The notes below the pieces were generated by a model. That model ran no database searches. It had not been told where the DNA came from and saw only the letters and a list, made by a program, of their open reading frames with translations. This document shows, in pieces, positions 7,896 to 16,160 of a DNA stretch of 64,000 bases. This DNA comes from JAXGYX01 sp040772065 (GTDB taxonomy: Bacteria > Bacillota > Clostridia > Saccharofermentanales > Fastidiosipilaceae). The position numbers and the translations under genes are program-made. The stretch's first letter is position 1. Every line of letters starts with the position of its first letter. The DNA lies in assembly GCA_040772065.1 (NCBI GenBank), contig JAXGYX010000001.1, positions 248,001 through 312,000 on the forward strand. Direction: 5' to 3'.

Positions 7896-8792
7896 ATGAG
7901 ATTTAGAATATTGTTAAATTCTCTTAAAGAGAGTTTTAAGAGCATCGTTCGTCATCCGCTGGTCACACTGGCGTCGGTGACGACCATCGCGTTAATGCTT
8001 ACTTTGATGGGGAGCTTTGTGGCGATTTCAATGAATGCGAACCACATCGCCGACAAGGTCGGCGAGCAGCCCCCGGTTGAAATCTGGATGGAGCTGGGGG
8101 TCGCGGACGAGGAGATCGCGACACTTGAGGACGCGCTGTCCAATCATCCTGAAATTGTTGAGTTTGTGGAAGTCACTCCTGAACAAAATTATGAGATATT
8201 AAAAGAAAACCTGGGAGATGACGCAGACGTCCTGTCCAACTTCCAAGGAGCTTCGATGCTGCCGTATTCGTTTCAAGTGAGGTTGCAAGATCCGGATATA
8301 TCGGAATCATTCGAAAAGCAGGTCTTGGGATATAGCGGTGTGCGGCGTGTGGATTACAGCAAAAAAGTCATGGATTCGCTGTCCAGTGTCATTCGCTGGG
8401 TCAACGTCGGAACTTTGGTGGCCTTTGGTGTCTTGTGCGCGATATCGCTGTTCATCATAGCGAACATGGTGCGTGTCTCTGTGTTGTCACGCGGCGAGGA
8501 AATCGAGATCATGAAATATGTGGGTTCCACCAATACTTATATACGACTGCCATATATTCTGGAGGGCGCGATCGCAGGTCTTTTGGGGTCCTTGATCGCC
8601 AGCGTGATTGTCTATATGCTATACGATGTTGTATATGCTCATTTGATGGCCGGAGCCACCGTTGACAGTTTTTATTCCTTGATGCTATTGGATGACGTCA
8701 TCATGCCGATCGCACTCGTCAATCTGGCGTTGGGTGTCGTGATTGGCTCGATCGGCAGCTTGATGTCGGTCCGAAAATATGTCAAAGTATAA
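7896..8792 (+). CDS. ftsX: cell division protein FtsX
   Basis: 298-residue membrane partner of FtsE. A first membrane helix lies at about 22-46, followed by an extracellular loop of about 120 residues (the part that in studied bacteria touches the hydrolase or its activator), then three helices around 172-195, 222-245 and 266-290: the standard four-TM FtsX/MacB-like topology. It sits directly after ftsE and before an EnvC-like M23 protein, the same functional trio as in the E. coli FtsEX-EnvC system, though order and coiled-coil protein are of Gram-positive type. Confidence 0.95.
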   Translation: MRFRILLNSLKESFKSIVRHPLVTLASVTTIALMLTLMGSFVAISMNANHIADKVGEQPPVEIWMELGVADEEIATLEDALSNHPEIVEFVEVTPEQNYEILKENLGDDADVLSNFQGASMLPYSFQVRLQDPDISESFEKQVLGYSGVRRVDYSKKVMDSLSSVIRWVNVGTLVAFGVLCAISLFIIANMVRVSVLSRGEEIEIMKYVGSTNTYIRLPYILEGAIAGLLGSLIASVIVYMLYDVVYAHLMAGATVDSFYSLMLLDDVIMPIALVNLALGVVIGSIGSLMSVRKYVKV

Positions 8793-8961
8793 TAATTGGG
8801 ATCCATGATCGGTTGTTGAGATTTTTTGGTGAAATCCAACAAAAAAAGATAAATAAATTGCAGCGGCGTGGACACTGGTCTAAACTAATTCCAGATTTTT
8901 ACATTGTGAGGATACTCGCCGTGCGACTATCCAAGCGATGGTTTGTTAACAGGAGGCAATT

Positions 8962-10587
8962 ATGCGAAAGAAGACAATAGCGGTGTTTTTAGCGGCGATC
9001 ATGCTGCTGACGCCTCTGCTGATTCCCCATTCGGCAGCAGCCGTTTCGGTGGACTCATTCAACGACGAGAAAAACGTGCTGGAGTCGCAACTGAGTGAGA
9101 TTCAAAAAGAGGTTGAGAACCTGGAGAAGAAAAATGAAAATCTGGGTGAACAGCTGATTGAACTGCAACAGCAGGGCAAGGCGATGGAATCGGAGTATGA
9201 ACAGTTGAATAGCGAGATGAATCTTGCTTCCGAAGTCATGCAGACCGCCGTTGACGAGAGCGTGCAGGCGATCGAAGAGGTGAAAAAACAACAAAAGGCC
9301 TATGAGGACCGAATTGTTGTTTTGTTCCAATATCAAAAGAAATCCACTCTGGAGGTCCTGTTGGAATCAAATAACCTGAATGGTTTTTTCACCAATATGA
9401 GGCTGATGGAATATGTCGCCGATGCCGACAACCAGCTGCTGAATGACCTCAAAGTCGCGCAGGAAGTCGCTGAGGTCAAACAGGCCAATGCGGAAGCGAC
9501 CGTGGACCAGTACGACACCTTTATTAGTCAGAAACAGCAACAGCTGGATGGCTTGAACCAAGGCATCTCACTTGTTGAATCCGACATTCAGACGGTGGAC
9601 AGTGAGATCTTGAATCGCAACACCGAAGCCGGTCAGGTCCAAGATATGATCACCGAAGTCGATTCCCAGTTGGCCGCGTTTTACGAACAGATGCGCCGAG
9701 AGGCTGAGGCCGCTCAGCGAGCCGAGGAGGAGTCCAGAGCCGCGGCGGAGGCGTCTTCTGTAGAGGCGTCACGAGTGGAATCTGAACGCGTGGCCGCTGA
9801 ATCCAGAGAAGAGGCGTCCAGACAGGCGGCTGAGGAGTCCAGACAGGCGGCTGAGGCGTCCAAGCAGGCGGCTGAGGCGTCCAAGCAGGCATCGATCGAT
9901 GCCTCGATACAGGCTTCGATACAGAAAGAAAATGAGATAGCCAAGTCCAAAGCGGCGGAGGCGTCCAGCAAGGCGGCCGAAAAGCCCGAAGATAGTTCAT
10001 TGGCCAGCGAGGCCTCAGCGGCGAGCCAAAAGGCGTCCGAGTTGTCGCAGAAGACGACAACCACGCGCGCCACAACCACCACACCCGCCACGACCACGAC
10101 GAAAGCTACCACCACTACAACAACCACGACAACGGCGCCGGCGCCGTCCAAGCCGGTGGACAGCAAACGTCTGATCATGCCGCTGACAAGCTACTACTAT
10201 ATGTCCTCGGCTTACGGTCCCCGTGTGCATCCGATCAGCGGAGCCGTCAGCAGCTTCCATTATGGTGTTGACTGGGCGGCGGCGGTCGGCACACCGGTGC
10301 GGGCGGCCAAAGGTGGTACGATCGCGATCGCGAACGCGCCTTATCAAGGGCAGACATACACATCACATAAAACAGGCTATGGCAACTATGTGACAATCAA
10401 CCATGGAGATGGAACCTCGACAACTTACGCCCATTTAAGCTACGTGGAAGTATCGGTCGGACAGAAAGTTGCCGCGGGCGAGCGCATCGGAAAAGTGGGC
10501 AGCACCGGCGCTTCGACCGGACCCCATCTGCATTTTGAATATGCGATCAACGGCTCGACGGTAAACCCTGTGAGCTACATAGATTGA
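8962..10587 (+). CDS. secreted coiled-coil M23 peptidase (EnvC/PcsB-like murein hydrolase)
   Basis: 541 residues. Signal peptide at 1-27 ending in SAAA; long coiled coil at about 30-235; Ala/Ser/Glu/Gln-rich linker (250-355) built on a 7-residue repeat; Thr-rich stretch (361-390); C-terminal M23 LytM domain (about 400-541). The metal ligands are present: H433 and D437 in HYGVDWA, and H522/H524 in HLHFE, so this is likely an active endopeptidase that cuts peptidoglycan cross-links, unlike degenerate EnvC. Start ATG has AGGAGG upstream. Its place after ftsEX makes it the probable FtsEX-controlled hydrolase of this organism. Confidence 0.92.
   Translation: MRKKTIAVFLAAIMLLTPLLIPHSAAAVSVDSFNDEKNVLESQLSEIQKEVENLEKKNENLGEQLIELQQQGKAMESEYEQLNSEMNLASEVMQTAVDESVQAIEEVKKQQKAYEDRIVVLFQYQKKSTLEVLLESNNLNGFFTNMRLMEYVADADNQLLNDLKVAQEVAEVKQANAEATVDQYDTFISQKQQQLDGLNQGISLVESDIQTVDSEILNRNTEAGQVQDMITEVDSQLAAFYEQMRREAEAAQRAEEESRAAAEASSVEASRVESERVAAESREEASRQAAEESRQAAEASKQAAEASKQASIDASIQASIQKENEIAKSKAAEASSKAAEKPEDSSLASEASAASQKASELSQKTTTTRATTTTPATTTTKATTTTTTTTTAPAPSKPVDSKRLIMPLTSYYYMSSAYGPRVHPISGAVSSFHYGVDWAAAVGTPVRAAKGGTIAIANAPYQGQTYTSHKTGYGNYVTINHGDGTSTTYAHLSYVEVSVGQKVAAGERIGKVGSTGASTGPHLHFEYAINGSTVNPVSYID
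9821..9883 (+). repeat. three 21-bp tandem repeats in the M23 linker
   Basis: Units 9821-9841, 9842-9862 and 9863-9883 share the core CAGGCGGCTGAGG; a partial fourth unit follows. They encode the AAEES/AAEAS heptads of the linker. Unit number may vary between strains. Confidence 0.75.
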
Positions 10588-10627
10588 TGCGAACGCGCAA
10601 TATATGCGGACATTATTGAGGTAAATG

Positions 10628-10655
10628 AAGAGCGATACGTTGCGTATTGCTCTTT
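10628..10655 (+). terminator. hairpin between the M23 and S41 genes
   Basis: AGAGCGATACG / CGTATTGCTCT (10629-10653) forms an 11-bp stem with one G-U pair and a three-base TTG loop. Only TTTG follows, so termination would be weak; it ends 19 bases before the S41 ATG and may attenuate read-through or protect the mRNA. Confidence 0.5.
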
Positions 10656-10673
10656 GTTACTATGGAGGAAAAG

Positions 10674-12311
10674 ATGAATCACAACGAAGATATAAATTTA
10701 TCCCGAAGACATGATCAGAATGTGACGCCACCTGATTCGGCGCGTGGAGATGGATATTCGAAAGGTCCTGTGGATTCGACACCAAATGTGACGTCGACAG
10801 CAAATATCTACTCTCAGCAACCACAACGCCCGATTCAGAATGCTCCGCGTCAAAGTGGCGCGAGGCAGCCACAAGAGGCCTGGCGCCCGCCGGGGGGACA
10901 GCCTCAACAGGGTTTTCATCCTCAGCCGTCAATGCGTTATCAACAGGCGAGACAGGGAGTTCAAGGGTCCTCAGATCACATTTCTCCGGTGAAGGTGAAG
11001 TCGTCTCACTCCGGAATAAAAATATGGCCCATCGTCACAGCGTCTTTGGTCACCATGATCATCAGTGTGCTGATCACATTGGCGTTGAGTGGCAAACTTG
11101 GAGCGCCGGCTCCGTGGATCGGGAGCACGGTGGAGGATATCTCCGTCACAACCTCCGATACCTCTCCCGAGGCGCAGGCGGCGGTTGATAAACTGAATGA
11201 GACGATCCGATATCTGTCGCAAAACTATTATCGGGAACTGTCGCCCGCCGAATTGCTAACCGCGATGGCCGAGGGGATGCCGACCAAGATGGACAGCATC
11301 CACACATATTCAATGACCGCTGAGGAGTATCAAACGATGCTTGACTCTCAAGACGGAAGCTATAGTGGAATTGGCGCGACAATTCAAGAAAGGAGGGTCG
11401 GCGGGGGTGTTGAGGTGATTGAGATTGTCACCGGCAGTCCGGCTGATCTGTCAAACCTTAAAGTTGGAGATATTTTCGTGGCGATCGACGGAGTTCCACT
11501 TGACACCGCGGACACCACTACCGAAGTGGCAGCCAGGGTGAGAGGACCGGTCGGAACGAAGGTGACTGTGAGGGTCTATCGACCGAGCCTGAATCAGGAA
11601 TTGGACATCGAGCTTACCCGCGCGAATGTGCATCCGGAATATATAAGGACAAGGATGCTCAATGACGAGCTGGGTTACCTTCAAGTTACATCCTTCACAA
11701 ATGATTTGTATCAGGATTTCAAAGCGGGTGTCGATTCGTTGGTCAAGATGGGGGCGAAAAACATCGTCTTTGATTTGCGCAACAATCCGGGCGGAAGCGC
11801 ACAGACTGTGCATGACATGCTGGATTATTTGTTGCCCGAAACCGACCTTGTTGTTGAAAAAGGCCGCAGAAACGGATCCTCCTATGAGGAGGTTTGGACG
11901 TCGGACGCGAATATGGGCGTGCCGGAGGACATGAAATATGTCATTTTGGTCAACGAGAATTCCGCCAGCGCCTCCGAACTGTTTTCCGGAACTTTACGCG
12001 ATCTTGGCAAGGCCTATCTGATCGGCGAAACAACCTATGGAAAGGGCAGTGGAACTGTGACGTTTTCGCTTCGCGATGGCTCCGCGATCAACGTTACGAT
12101 TTTCCGATATTATCTGCCATCCGGTTACAGTGTTGAAGATGTCGGCTTGGATCCGGATCAGGAGGTGAAACTCTCCGACGAAGCTTTGCTGCATAATATT
12201 CGCACTTTGCTGGTTAAGGACGATGCCCCGTTACGGGCGGCGATTGAGTACTTTGGCTTTGAGCCTGACACTGTGTCGGAAAACCCGCAAGGAGAGCCGT
12301 TCGACAAATAA
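10674..12311 (+). CDS. membrane-anchored S41 (C-terminal processing) protease
   Basis: 545 residues from an ATG with GGAGG five bases upstream. A Pro/Gln-rich cytoplasmic segment (1-115) precedes one TM helix (about 117-139). Outside lie a PDZ domain (about 225-310, with GIGATIQERR and SPADLSNLKVGDIF) and an S41 domain with NNPGGS, the SASASE nucleophile motif beginning at S430, and the general-base lysine K457 in TYGKGSG. CtpA/CtpB-like proteases trim exported proteins; several act on cell-wall hydrolases or sporulation regulators. Position behind ftsEX and the M23 hydrolase suggests that hydrolase as a substrate, an inference only. Confidence 0.92.
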   Translation: MNHNEDINLSRRHDQNVTPPDSARGDGYSKGPVDSTPNVTSTANIYSQQPQRPIQNAPRQSGARQPQEAWRPPGGQPQQGFHPQPSMRYQQARQGVQGSSDHISPVKVKSSHSGIKIWPIVTASLVTMIISVLITLALSGKLGAPAPWIGSTVEDISVTTSDTSPEAQAAVDKLNETIRYLSQNYYRELSPAELLTAMAEGMPTKMDSIHTYSMTAEEYQTMLDSQDGSYSGIGATIQERRVGGGVEVIEIVTGSPADLSNLKVGDIFVAIDGVPLDTADTTTEVAARVRGPVGTKVTVRVYRPSLNQELDIELTRANVHPEYIRTRMLNDELGYLQVTSFTNDLYQDFKAGVDSLVKMGAKNIVFDLRNNPGGSAQTVHDMLDYLLPETDLVVEKGRRNGSSYEEVWTSDANMGVPEDMKYVILVNENSASASELFSGTLRDLGKAYLIGETTYGKGSGTVTFSLRDGSAINVTIFRYYLPSGYSVEDVGLDPDQEVKLSDEALLHNIRTLLVKDDAPLRAAIEYFGFEPDTVSENPQGEPFDK

Positions 12312-12341
12312 CCTTCGCGGGTCGGCACCGAGATGTCTCGA

Positions 12342-12360
12342 CAGTGGCTCCGATCCACTG
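12342..12360. repeat. small inverted repeat after the S41 gene
   Basis: CAGTGG-7-CCACTG, a six-base stem with no T run. May be part of a longer weak structure at the end of the S41 transcript. Not convincing as a terminator. Confidence 0.3.
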
Positions 12361-12444
12361 CCATGCCGCGCCGCGTACGAGGAGATCACCCTTTGGAAGT
12401 AATAATGGTTTAACTGCTTAGCTATAAAGAAGAGGATGTGTGTT

Positions 12445-13230
12445 GTGTCCGCTATTGCCTATGACGCGATTGCCGGTGTCTACGATCAGTTTCAAAAAGA
12501 GATGAATCCCGTTGCCTGGGCCGACTACGTATATAAAATGTTTTACCGCAAACAGGTGGAGCATGACTATCAGGGAGAGAACGGCAAGCCGCTATTATTA
12601 GAGTTGGGCTGTGGGACCGGCCGAGTGCTTGTCGAATTGGCAAAACTGGGCTTTGATGTGATCGGCATCGACTCCTCTGCGGGTATGCTGAATGTCGCCC
12701 GGGAACAGTTTGCGGACAGAGGGCAGGACGCGTTGCTGTCACGGCAAGATATCACTGACTTTGAGCTATATGGGACGGTTGACTGCTGTGTCAGTTTGCT
12801 CGACACCTTGAATCATCTGATTGATGAGATAAAGATAAAAACCTGCTTCGCGCTGGTGGCGAATTATTTGAATCCGGGCGGTGTTTTTCTGTTTGATCTG
12901 GCCACTCCCTATCATTTCCAACAGACCCTGGGTGACAAGCAATTTTTTGATGTCACCGAGACATATGCGGTATTGTGGCAAAACACTTTTCAACCCTCGC
13001 TCGCGCTGAGTCAATCCGACATCACTTTGTTTGAATCGACAGGGAATGGCTTGTTCACGCGCAGTGAGACCCGAATAATTGAGCGATGCTATTCGATCGA
13101 TGATATTTTGTCATGGTTGAAGCGCGCGGGATTTGTCGAAATCGAAATCTTTGGTGAACGAACCTTCTCCTTTCCCTCAGCAACTGAAGAGCGTGTTTTT
13201 GTGGCCGCTCGATCCGGTAAAAAAAGTTAA
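12445..13230 (+). CDS. class I SAM-dependent methyltransferase
   Basis: About 261 residues. SAM-binding motif I, LLELGCGTGRVLVELA, lies near residues 50-65, followed by the acidic end of strand 2 (GIDSSAGML) and motif IV-like LLDTLNHL. A GTG at 12445, nine bases behind AGAGG, is preferred over the ATG at 12436, which touches the ribosome binding site. The fold is the broad Methyltransf_25 type; the substrate cannot be told. It stands alone between the S41 and Hsp33 genes. Confidence 0.85.
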   Translation: MSAIAYDAIAGVYDQFQKEMNPVAWADYVYKMFYRKQVEHDYQGENGKPLLLELGCGTGRVLVELAKLGFDVIGIDSSAGMLNVAREQFADRGQDALLSRQDITDFELYGTVDCCVSLLDTLNHLIDEIKIKTCFALVANYLNPGGVFLFDLATPYHFQQTLGDKQFFDVTETYAVLWQNTFQPSLALSQSDITLFESTGNGLFTRSETRIIERCYSIDDILSWLKRAGFVEIEIFGERTFSFPSATEERVFVAARSGKKS

Positions 13231-13285
13231 AATATTTTGTGTATTGTGCGAACGATGATAGACTCAATGGCTATGAGAGTGATAA

Positions 13286-14185
13286 ATGATGGAGACAAAA
13301 ATCACACGTGAAATGATGAATCAAGCCGGAGATCACCTTGTGATAGCGACCGGTTTGAGTGGATTTGTGAGAGCGGTCGCGGTCCGCAGCACCGAGACGG
13401 TGCGCGAACTGGTCCGCGTGCACGACCTTTCCCCGATCGCCACGATCGCGGCGGGGAGATTGGCGGCGGGCACACAGTTGCTTGCATCTGATTTAAAAAA
13501 TGAGACCGACAGCATTTCAGTTTCGTTGAAGGGAGATGGACCGTTGGGAGGTATGTTGATGGCTTCGGACGCTTCGACCTATGTCCGTGGCTATGTGCTG
13601 GAACCTCATGTGACGGCCGAGCCGTCCGATCAACGTTCGGCGGTTGCCAACGCTGTTGGCGAAGGCAACCTGACCGTGGTGCGTGGAGTTGGGCTGAAGC
13701 AACCTTGGTCGGGCACCGTGGATCTGGTTTCCGGCGAAATAGCCGAAGATCTGACCTACTATCTTGCGGTATCCGAACAAATTCCGAGCATGATGAGCCT
13801 GGGGGTGCGGCTAAGCGAGAGAGGAGTGGAGGCGGCGGGCGGGCTGCTGATCCAAATGATGCCGGGCGCGGACGAGGAGACGGTCATCTATGTTGAAGAA
13901 CGAGCGACAGGCTTTCCATCAATGTCATTTCTGCTTGAAGAAGGGTTTACGCCGGCCGAACTTATCGATCTATTTTTGGGGGATCCGGATGTCCGATATC
14001 TGGACTCTCGCCCTACCGGGTTTCGTTGCACCTGTTCACGTGATCGGATGTGGCGGAATTTATCAACACTGGGACCGTCTGATTTAAACGAGCTGATTGA
14101 TGATCCGCGAGGTATCGACTTGGAATGTCAGTTTTGTAATCAGACCTATCATTTCACACAAGAAGAGATGCGCAAATTGCGTTGA
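13286..14185 (+). CDS. hslO: redox-regulated chaperone Hsp33
   Basis: 299 residues covering the full Hsp33 fold, with the N-terminal DHLVIATGLSGFVRAVAV region and LSPIATIAAGRLAAGT. The zinc switch cysteines are present as CxC (C248, C250) and CxxC (C281, C284). On oxidative unfolding stress these lose zinc, form disulfides and turn the protein into an ATP-independent holdase. It is apparently monocistronic or shares a transcript with the methyltransferase 55 bases upstream. In an anaerobe it would serve during air exposure. Confidence 0.96.
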   Translation: MMETKITREMMNQAGDHLVIATGLSGFVRAVAVRSTETVRELVRVHDLSPIATIAAGRLAAGTQLLASDLKNETDSISVSLKGDGPLGGMLMASDASTYVRGYVLEPHVTAEPSDQRSAVANAVGEGNLTVVRGVGLKQPWSGTVDLVSGEIAEDLTYYLAVSEQIPSMMSLGVRLSERGVEAAGGLLIQMMPGADEETVIYVEERATGFPSMSFLLEEGFTPAELIDLFLGDPDVRYLDSRPTGFRCTCSRDRMWRNLSTLGPSDLNELIDDPRGIDLECQFCNQTYHFTQEEMRKLR

Positions 14186-14236
14186 CGAAACAATCGATGT
14201 GTGCGCCAATGCATCTATATGATATAACTATACTCC

Positions 14237-14310
14237 TACAACAAATGTGATGAAGTACAACAAATGTGATGAAGCGTGATGAAGTTACAAATACAACAAA
14301 CGTGATAAAG
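14237..14310 (+). repeat. 19-bp direct repeats before the PdaA-like gene
   Basis: TACAACAAATGTGATGAAG occurs perfectly at 14237-14255 and 14256-14274, then as a partial unit (14275-14291) and a near copy with two changes (14292-14310). They begin three bases after a TATACT (14229-14234) and end before the preferred start codon at 14341, so they would lie in the promoter or 5' leader. Confidence 0.7.
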
Positions 14311-14340
14311 TTCGGATTGCGTCCGGCGGAAAGGCACCAT

Positions 14341-15672
14341 ATGACACCGATTCGTAATGGCAAAGGCATGTTCAAACATTTGCCGCGAAATAAAAAAGAG
14401 AAAAAAGAAAGAATAGCCAAGGGTGGTGTGATGTTGTTCACCTTGGTCTTTTGCACAGCGCTGACGCTCGGCGGTTGTGGACGGATCCGCGAATCCGGAC
14501 TGTTCAACCAAACCACTGTCACGGAAACGCAACAGGAGACATCCGAGATGGTCACGACGACTGAACCGACCATCGCGGAGACAACGCGGGCGACACTCGA
14601 GACGAATGTCCCGTTGGATGACATCACAGACGCGCGCTACGAGGATATCAGCAATGAGCTGACTAAGTGGTGGTACCGCAGGCCCGAGCAATTGGGTGAA
14701 GGATTGCCGGTCACGATCGATGAGCCGGTTCAAGATATTTTGTCATCCTACCAGGCACTCTGGCAGGCGCCGGCCGGAAAGAAAACGGTCTATATCACCT
14801 CGGATGAAGGATATGAGATACCGGGCAACACTCCAAAGATTTTGGACGCGGCCAAAGAAAAAGATTTCGTCATTAATTTTTTTATCACCGGTCAGTATGT
14901 GGAGTCAAATCCTGACCTGGTTCTCCGTATGCTTGACGAGGGACATGTTGTCGCCAATCACAGTCAGCTCCATAAAAACGGACCCAAGACAATTGCCGAG
15001 CTGGGTGTGCGAGGTCTGGTCGATGATCTGGATGTGGCTAATAACAAAATGATTGAAGTTAGTGGTCAAAGCTTCGCCCCGTTTTTTCGCCCACCCGAGG
15101 GAGTCTTCAGTGAGCGTTCGTTGGCGGTGATCAGAGACATGGGTTATCACGCCGTGTTCTGGAGCTTTGCCTATGTCGATTGGATTGCCGATGACCAGCC
15201 GGATCCGGAGGCGGCCAAAGAAAAGATACTCGAGGAGTTGCACGACGGGTCCATATTGTTGCTGCATGCGAATTCGGTGACCAACGCGAATATTCTAGGT
15301 GACCTGGTTGATGAGATCCGCGCTCGTGGATATGAAATCGGCGACCTGAATGACGTGCTTGGGGAATTAGGCTATCTGGAAGAGGCCGCAACGAAAAATG
15401 AAAGCGATCTCGATTTAACCGTGGACACATTGCCCGGAGATGATCTCACATCGTCCGCCACCACGACTTTGGGAACCGAATCAGTTGACCAAGTGGCAAC
15501 CGCAGTGCGGACGACACAAGCGCAGACCGGAACAAAGGACCAACAGGAACAGGGAGTTAAACAGGAACAGGGAGTTACTTTGCGCCCGGATGCGTCGCCG
15601 GTACCGTCCACTATGGCGGCGGGGCAGCCTGTCATTCCGGAGACGGCGAAGACAACGGCCACGCCACGGTAA
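14341..15672 (+). CDS. PdaA-like polysaccharide deacetylase, probable lipoprotein
   Basis: 443 residues from ATG 14341, which has GGAAAGG six bases upstream; a GTG at 14266 is in frame but lacks such a site and runs through repeats. A charged N-terminus and hydrophobic segment end in LTLGGC, a possible lipobox. The NodB domain (about 145-345) follows PdaA closely: KTVYITSDEGYE, FFITGQYV, NHSQLH (H207, H211) and RPPEGVFSERSLA. PdaA-type enzymes remove the N-acetyl group from muramic acid during spore-cortex delta-lactam formation. The second acidic residue of the usual TFDDG is Glu (D155-E156). A Thr/Gln-rich tail of about 90 residues is unusual. Confidence 0.85.
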   Translation: MTPIRNGKGMFKHLPRNKKEKKERIAKGGVMLFTLVFCTALTLGGCGRIRESGLFNQTTVTETQQETSEMVTTTEPTIAETTRATLETNVPLDDITDARYEDISNELTKWWYRRPEQLGEGLPVTIDEPVQDILSSYQALWQAPAGKKTVYITSDEGYEIPGNTPKILDAAKEKDFVINFFITGQYVESNPDLVLRMLDEGHVVANHSQLHKNGPKTIAELGVRGLVDDLDVANNKMIEVSGQSFAPFFRPPEGVFSERSLAVIRDMGYHAVFWSFAYVDWIADDQPDPEAAKEKILEELHDGSILLLHANSVTNANILGDLVDEIRARGYEIGDLNDVLGELGYLEEAATKNESDLDLTVDTLPGDDLTSSATTTLGTESVDQVATAVRTTQAQTGTKDQQEQGVKQEQGVTLRPDASPVPSTMAAGQPVIPETAKTTATPR

Positions 15673-15674
15673 GG

Positions 15675-15774
15675 ACGTTGTATACTTGGTTGTCGTCTGA
15701 CGTTGAAAGCCGGATTGTCGTCTGACGTTGAAAGCCGGGTTGTCGTCTGACGTTGAATACTTGGTTGTCGTCCC
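15675..15774 (+). repeat. four tandem 25-bp repeats
   Basis: Exact 25-bp period at 15675, 15700, 15725 and 15750. All units share ACGTTG at the start and TTGTCGTC near the end; units 1 and 4 have TACTTGG in the middle, units 2 and 3 AAAGCCGG. Unit junctions contain the perfect palindrome CGTCTGACG (three copies). The array begins three bases after the PdaA-like stop codon. Confidence 0.9.
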
Positions 15775-15814
15775 AAGTCCTATCTTTTATCTTTCTAAGC
15801 CGATTTGATGTCCG

Positions 15815-15887
15815 GCAAGCCCCCGTTTTCTCGCAATTCCATTGAAATAGGCCGAAATCACGGCGATTTTAGAGAAAATAGGCTTGC
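15815..15887. repeat. long interrupted inverted repeat overlapping the S10 promoter
   Basis: GCAAGCC (15815-15821) and TTTTCTC (15826-15832) are matched by GAGAAAA (15872-15878) and GGCTTGC (15881-15887). The right arm covers the -35 hexamer of the downstream promoter. No T run follows, so a classical terminator is unlikely. Confidence 0.6.
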
Positions 15888-15912
15888 GGCCATCACTTGT
15901 TTGTATTATACT
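15884..15912 (+). promoter_or_regulatory. main promoter of the S10-spc-alpha ribosomal operon
   Basis: TTGCGG (15884-15889), exactly 17 bases, TATACT (15907-15912). This is the only strong promoter seen ahead of rpsJ and leaves a leader of about 240 nucleotides. Confidence 0.75.
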
Positions 15913-16063
15913 CTTCAACGCACTGTTTTTCGTGCAAGCGAAGAAATCGAAGATTGCCGTCAACCGTAGCTGCGGCCGATGACGGGTAACTTTGATGGAG
16001 CAAGCTCAATTCTTGAAGTTGAGCGACAGTCCATTTCGCAGCGTATGTTCTCTTGAGCATATG

Positions 16064-16094
16064 CCCAGGACGCCTGTGTCGCGACTGGGTTTTT
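16064..16094 (+). promoter_or_regulatory. candidate attenuator in the rpsJ leader
   Basis: CCCAG..CGC (16064-16073) pairs with GCG.CTGGG (16081-16089) and is followed by five T (16090-16094), a terminator-like hairpin about 70 bases before rpsJ. A downstream CCAGT (16121-16125) could instead pair with ACTGG (16084-16088), giving a mutually exclusive fold. Upstream is another hairpin, GCTCAA/TTGAGC at about 16005-16025. Control by a ribosomal protein is inferred by analogy with S10 operons elsewhere. Confidence 0.4.
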
Positions 16095-16160
16095 GAATGC
16101 CGAAGGATGATACGCCCGGACCAGTTGGCACTGAGGCAGCAAACAGGAGGTTAATGTTTA

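Larger units (their letters stand above)
15673..16160. other. gene-free region before rpsJ
   Basis: 488 bases without a credible protein gene. In order: four 25-bp tandem repeats (15675-15774), a long inverted repeat (15815-15887), a strong promoter (15884-15912) and a leader of about 240 bases with several hairpins, one of terminator type, ending in the AGGAGG of rpsJ. No fusA, tufA or str-operon genes precede the S10 cluster here. Confidence 0.7.

Noticed and set aside
8793..8961. Terminator after ftsX
   Set aside because: A bulged hairpin near 8815-8845 is followed by A, not T, on the plus strand.
15675..15774. CRISPR-like array
   Set aside because: Repeats are directly adjacent with no unique spacers, and no cas genes are near. 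It is a plain tandem array.
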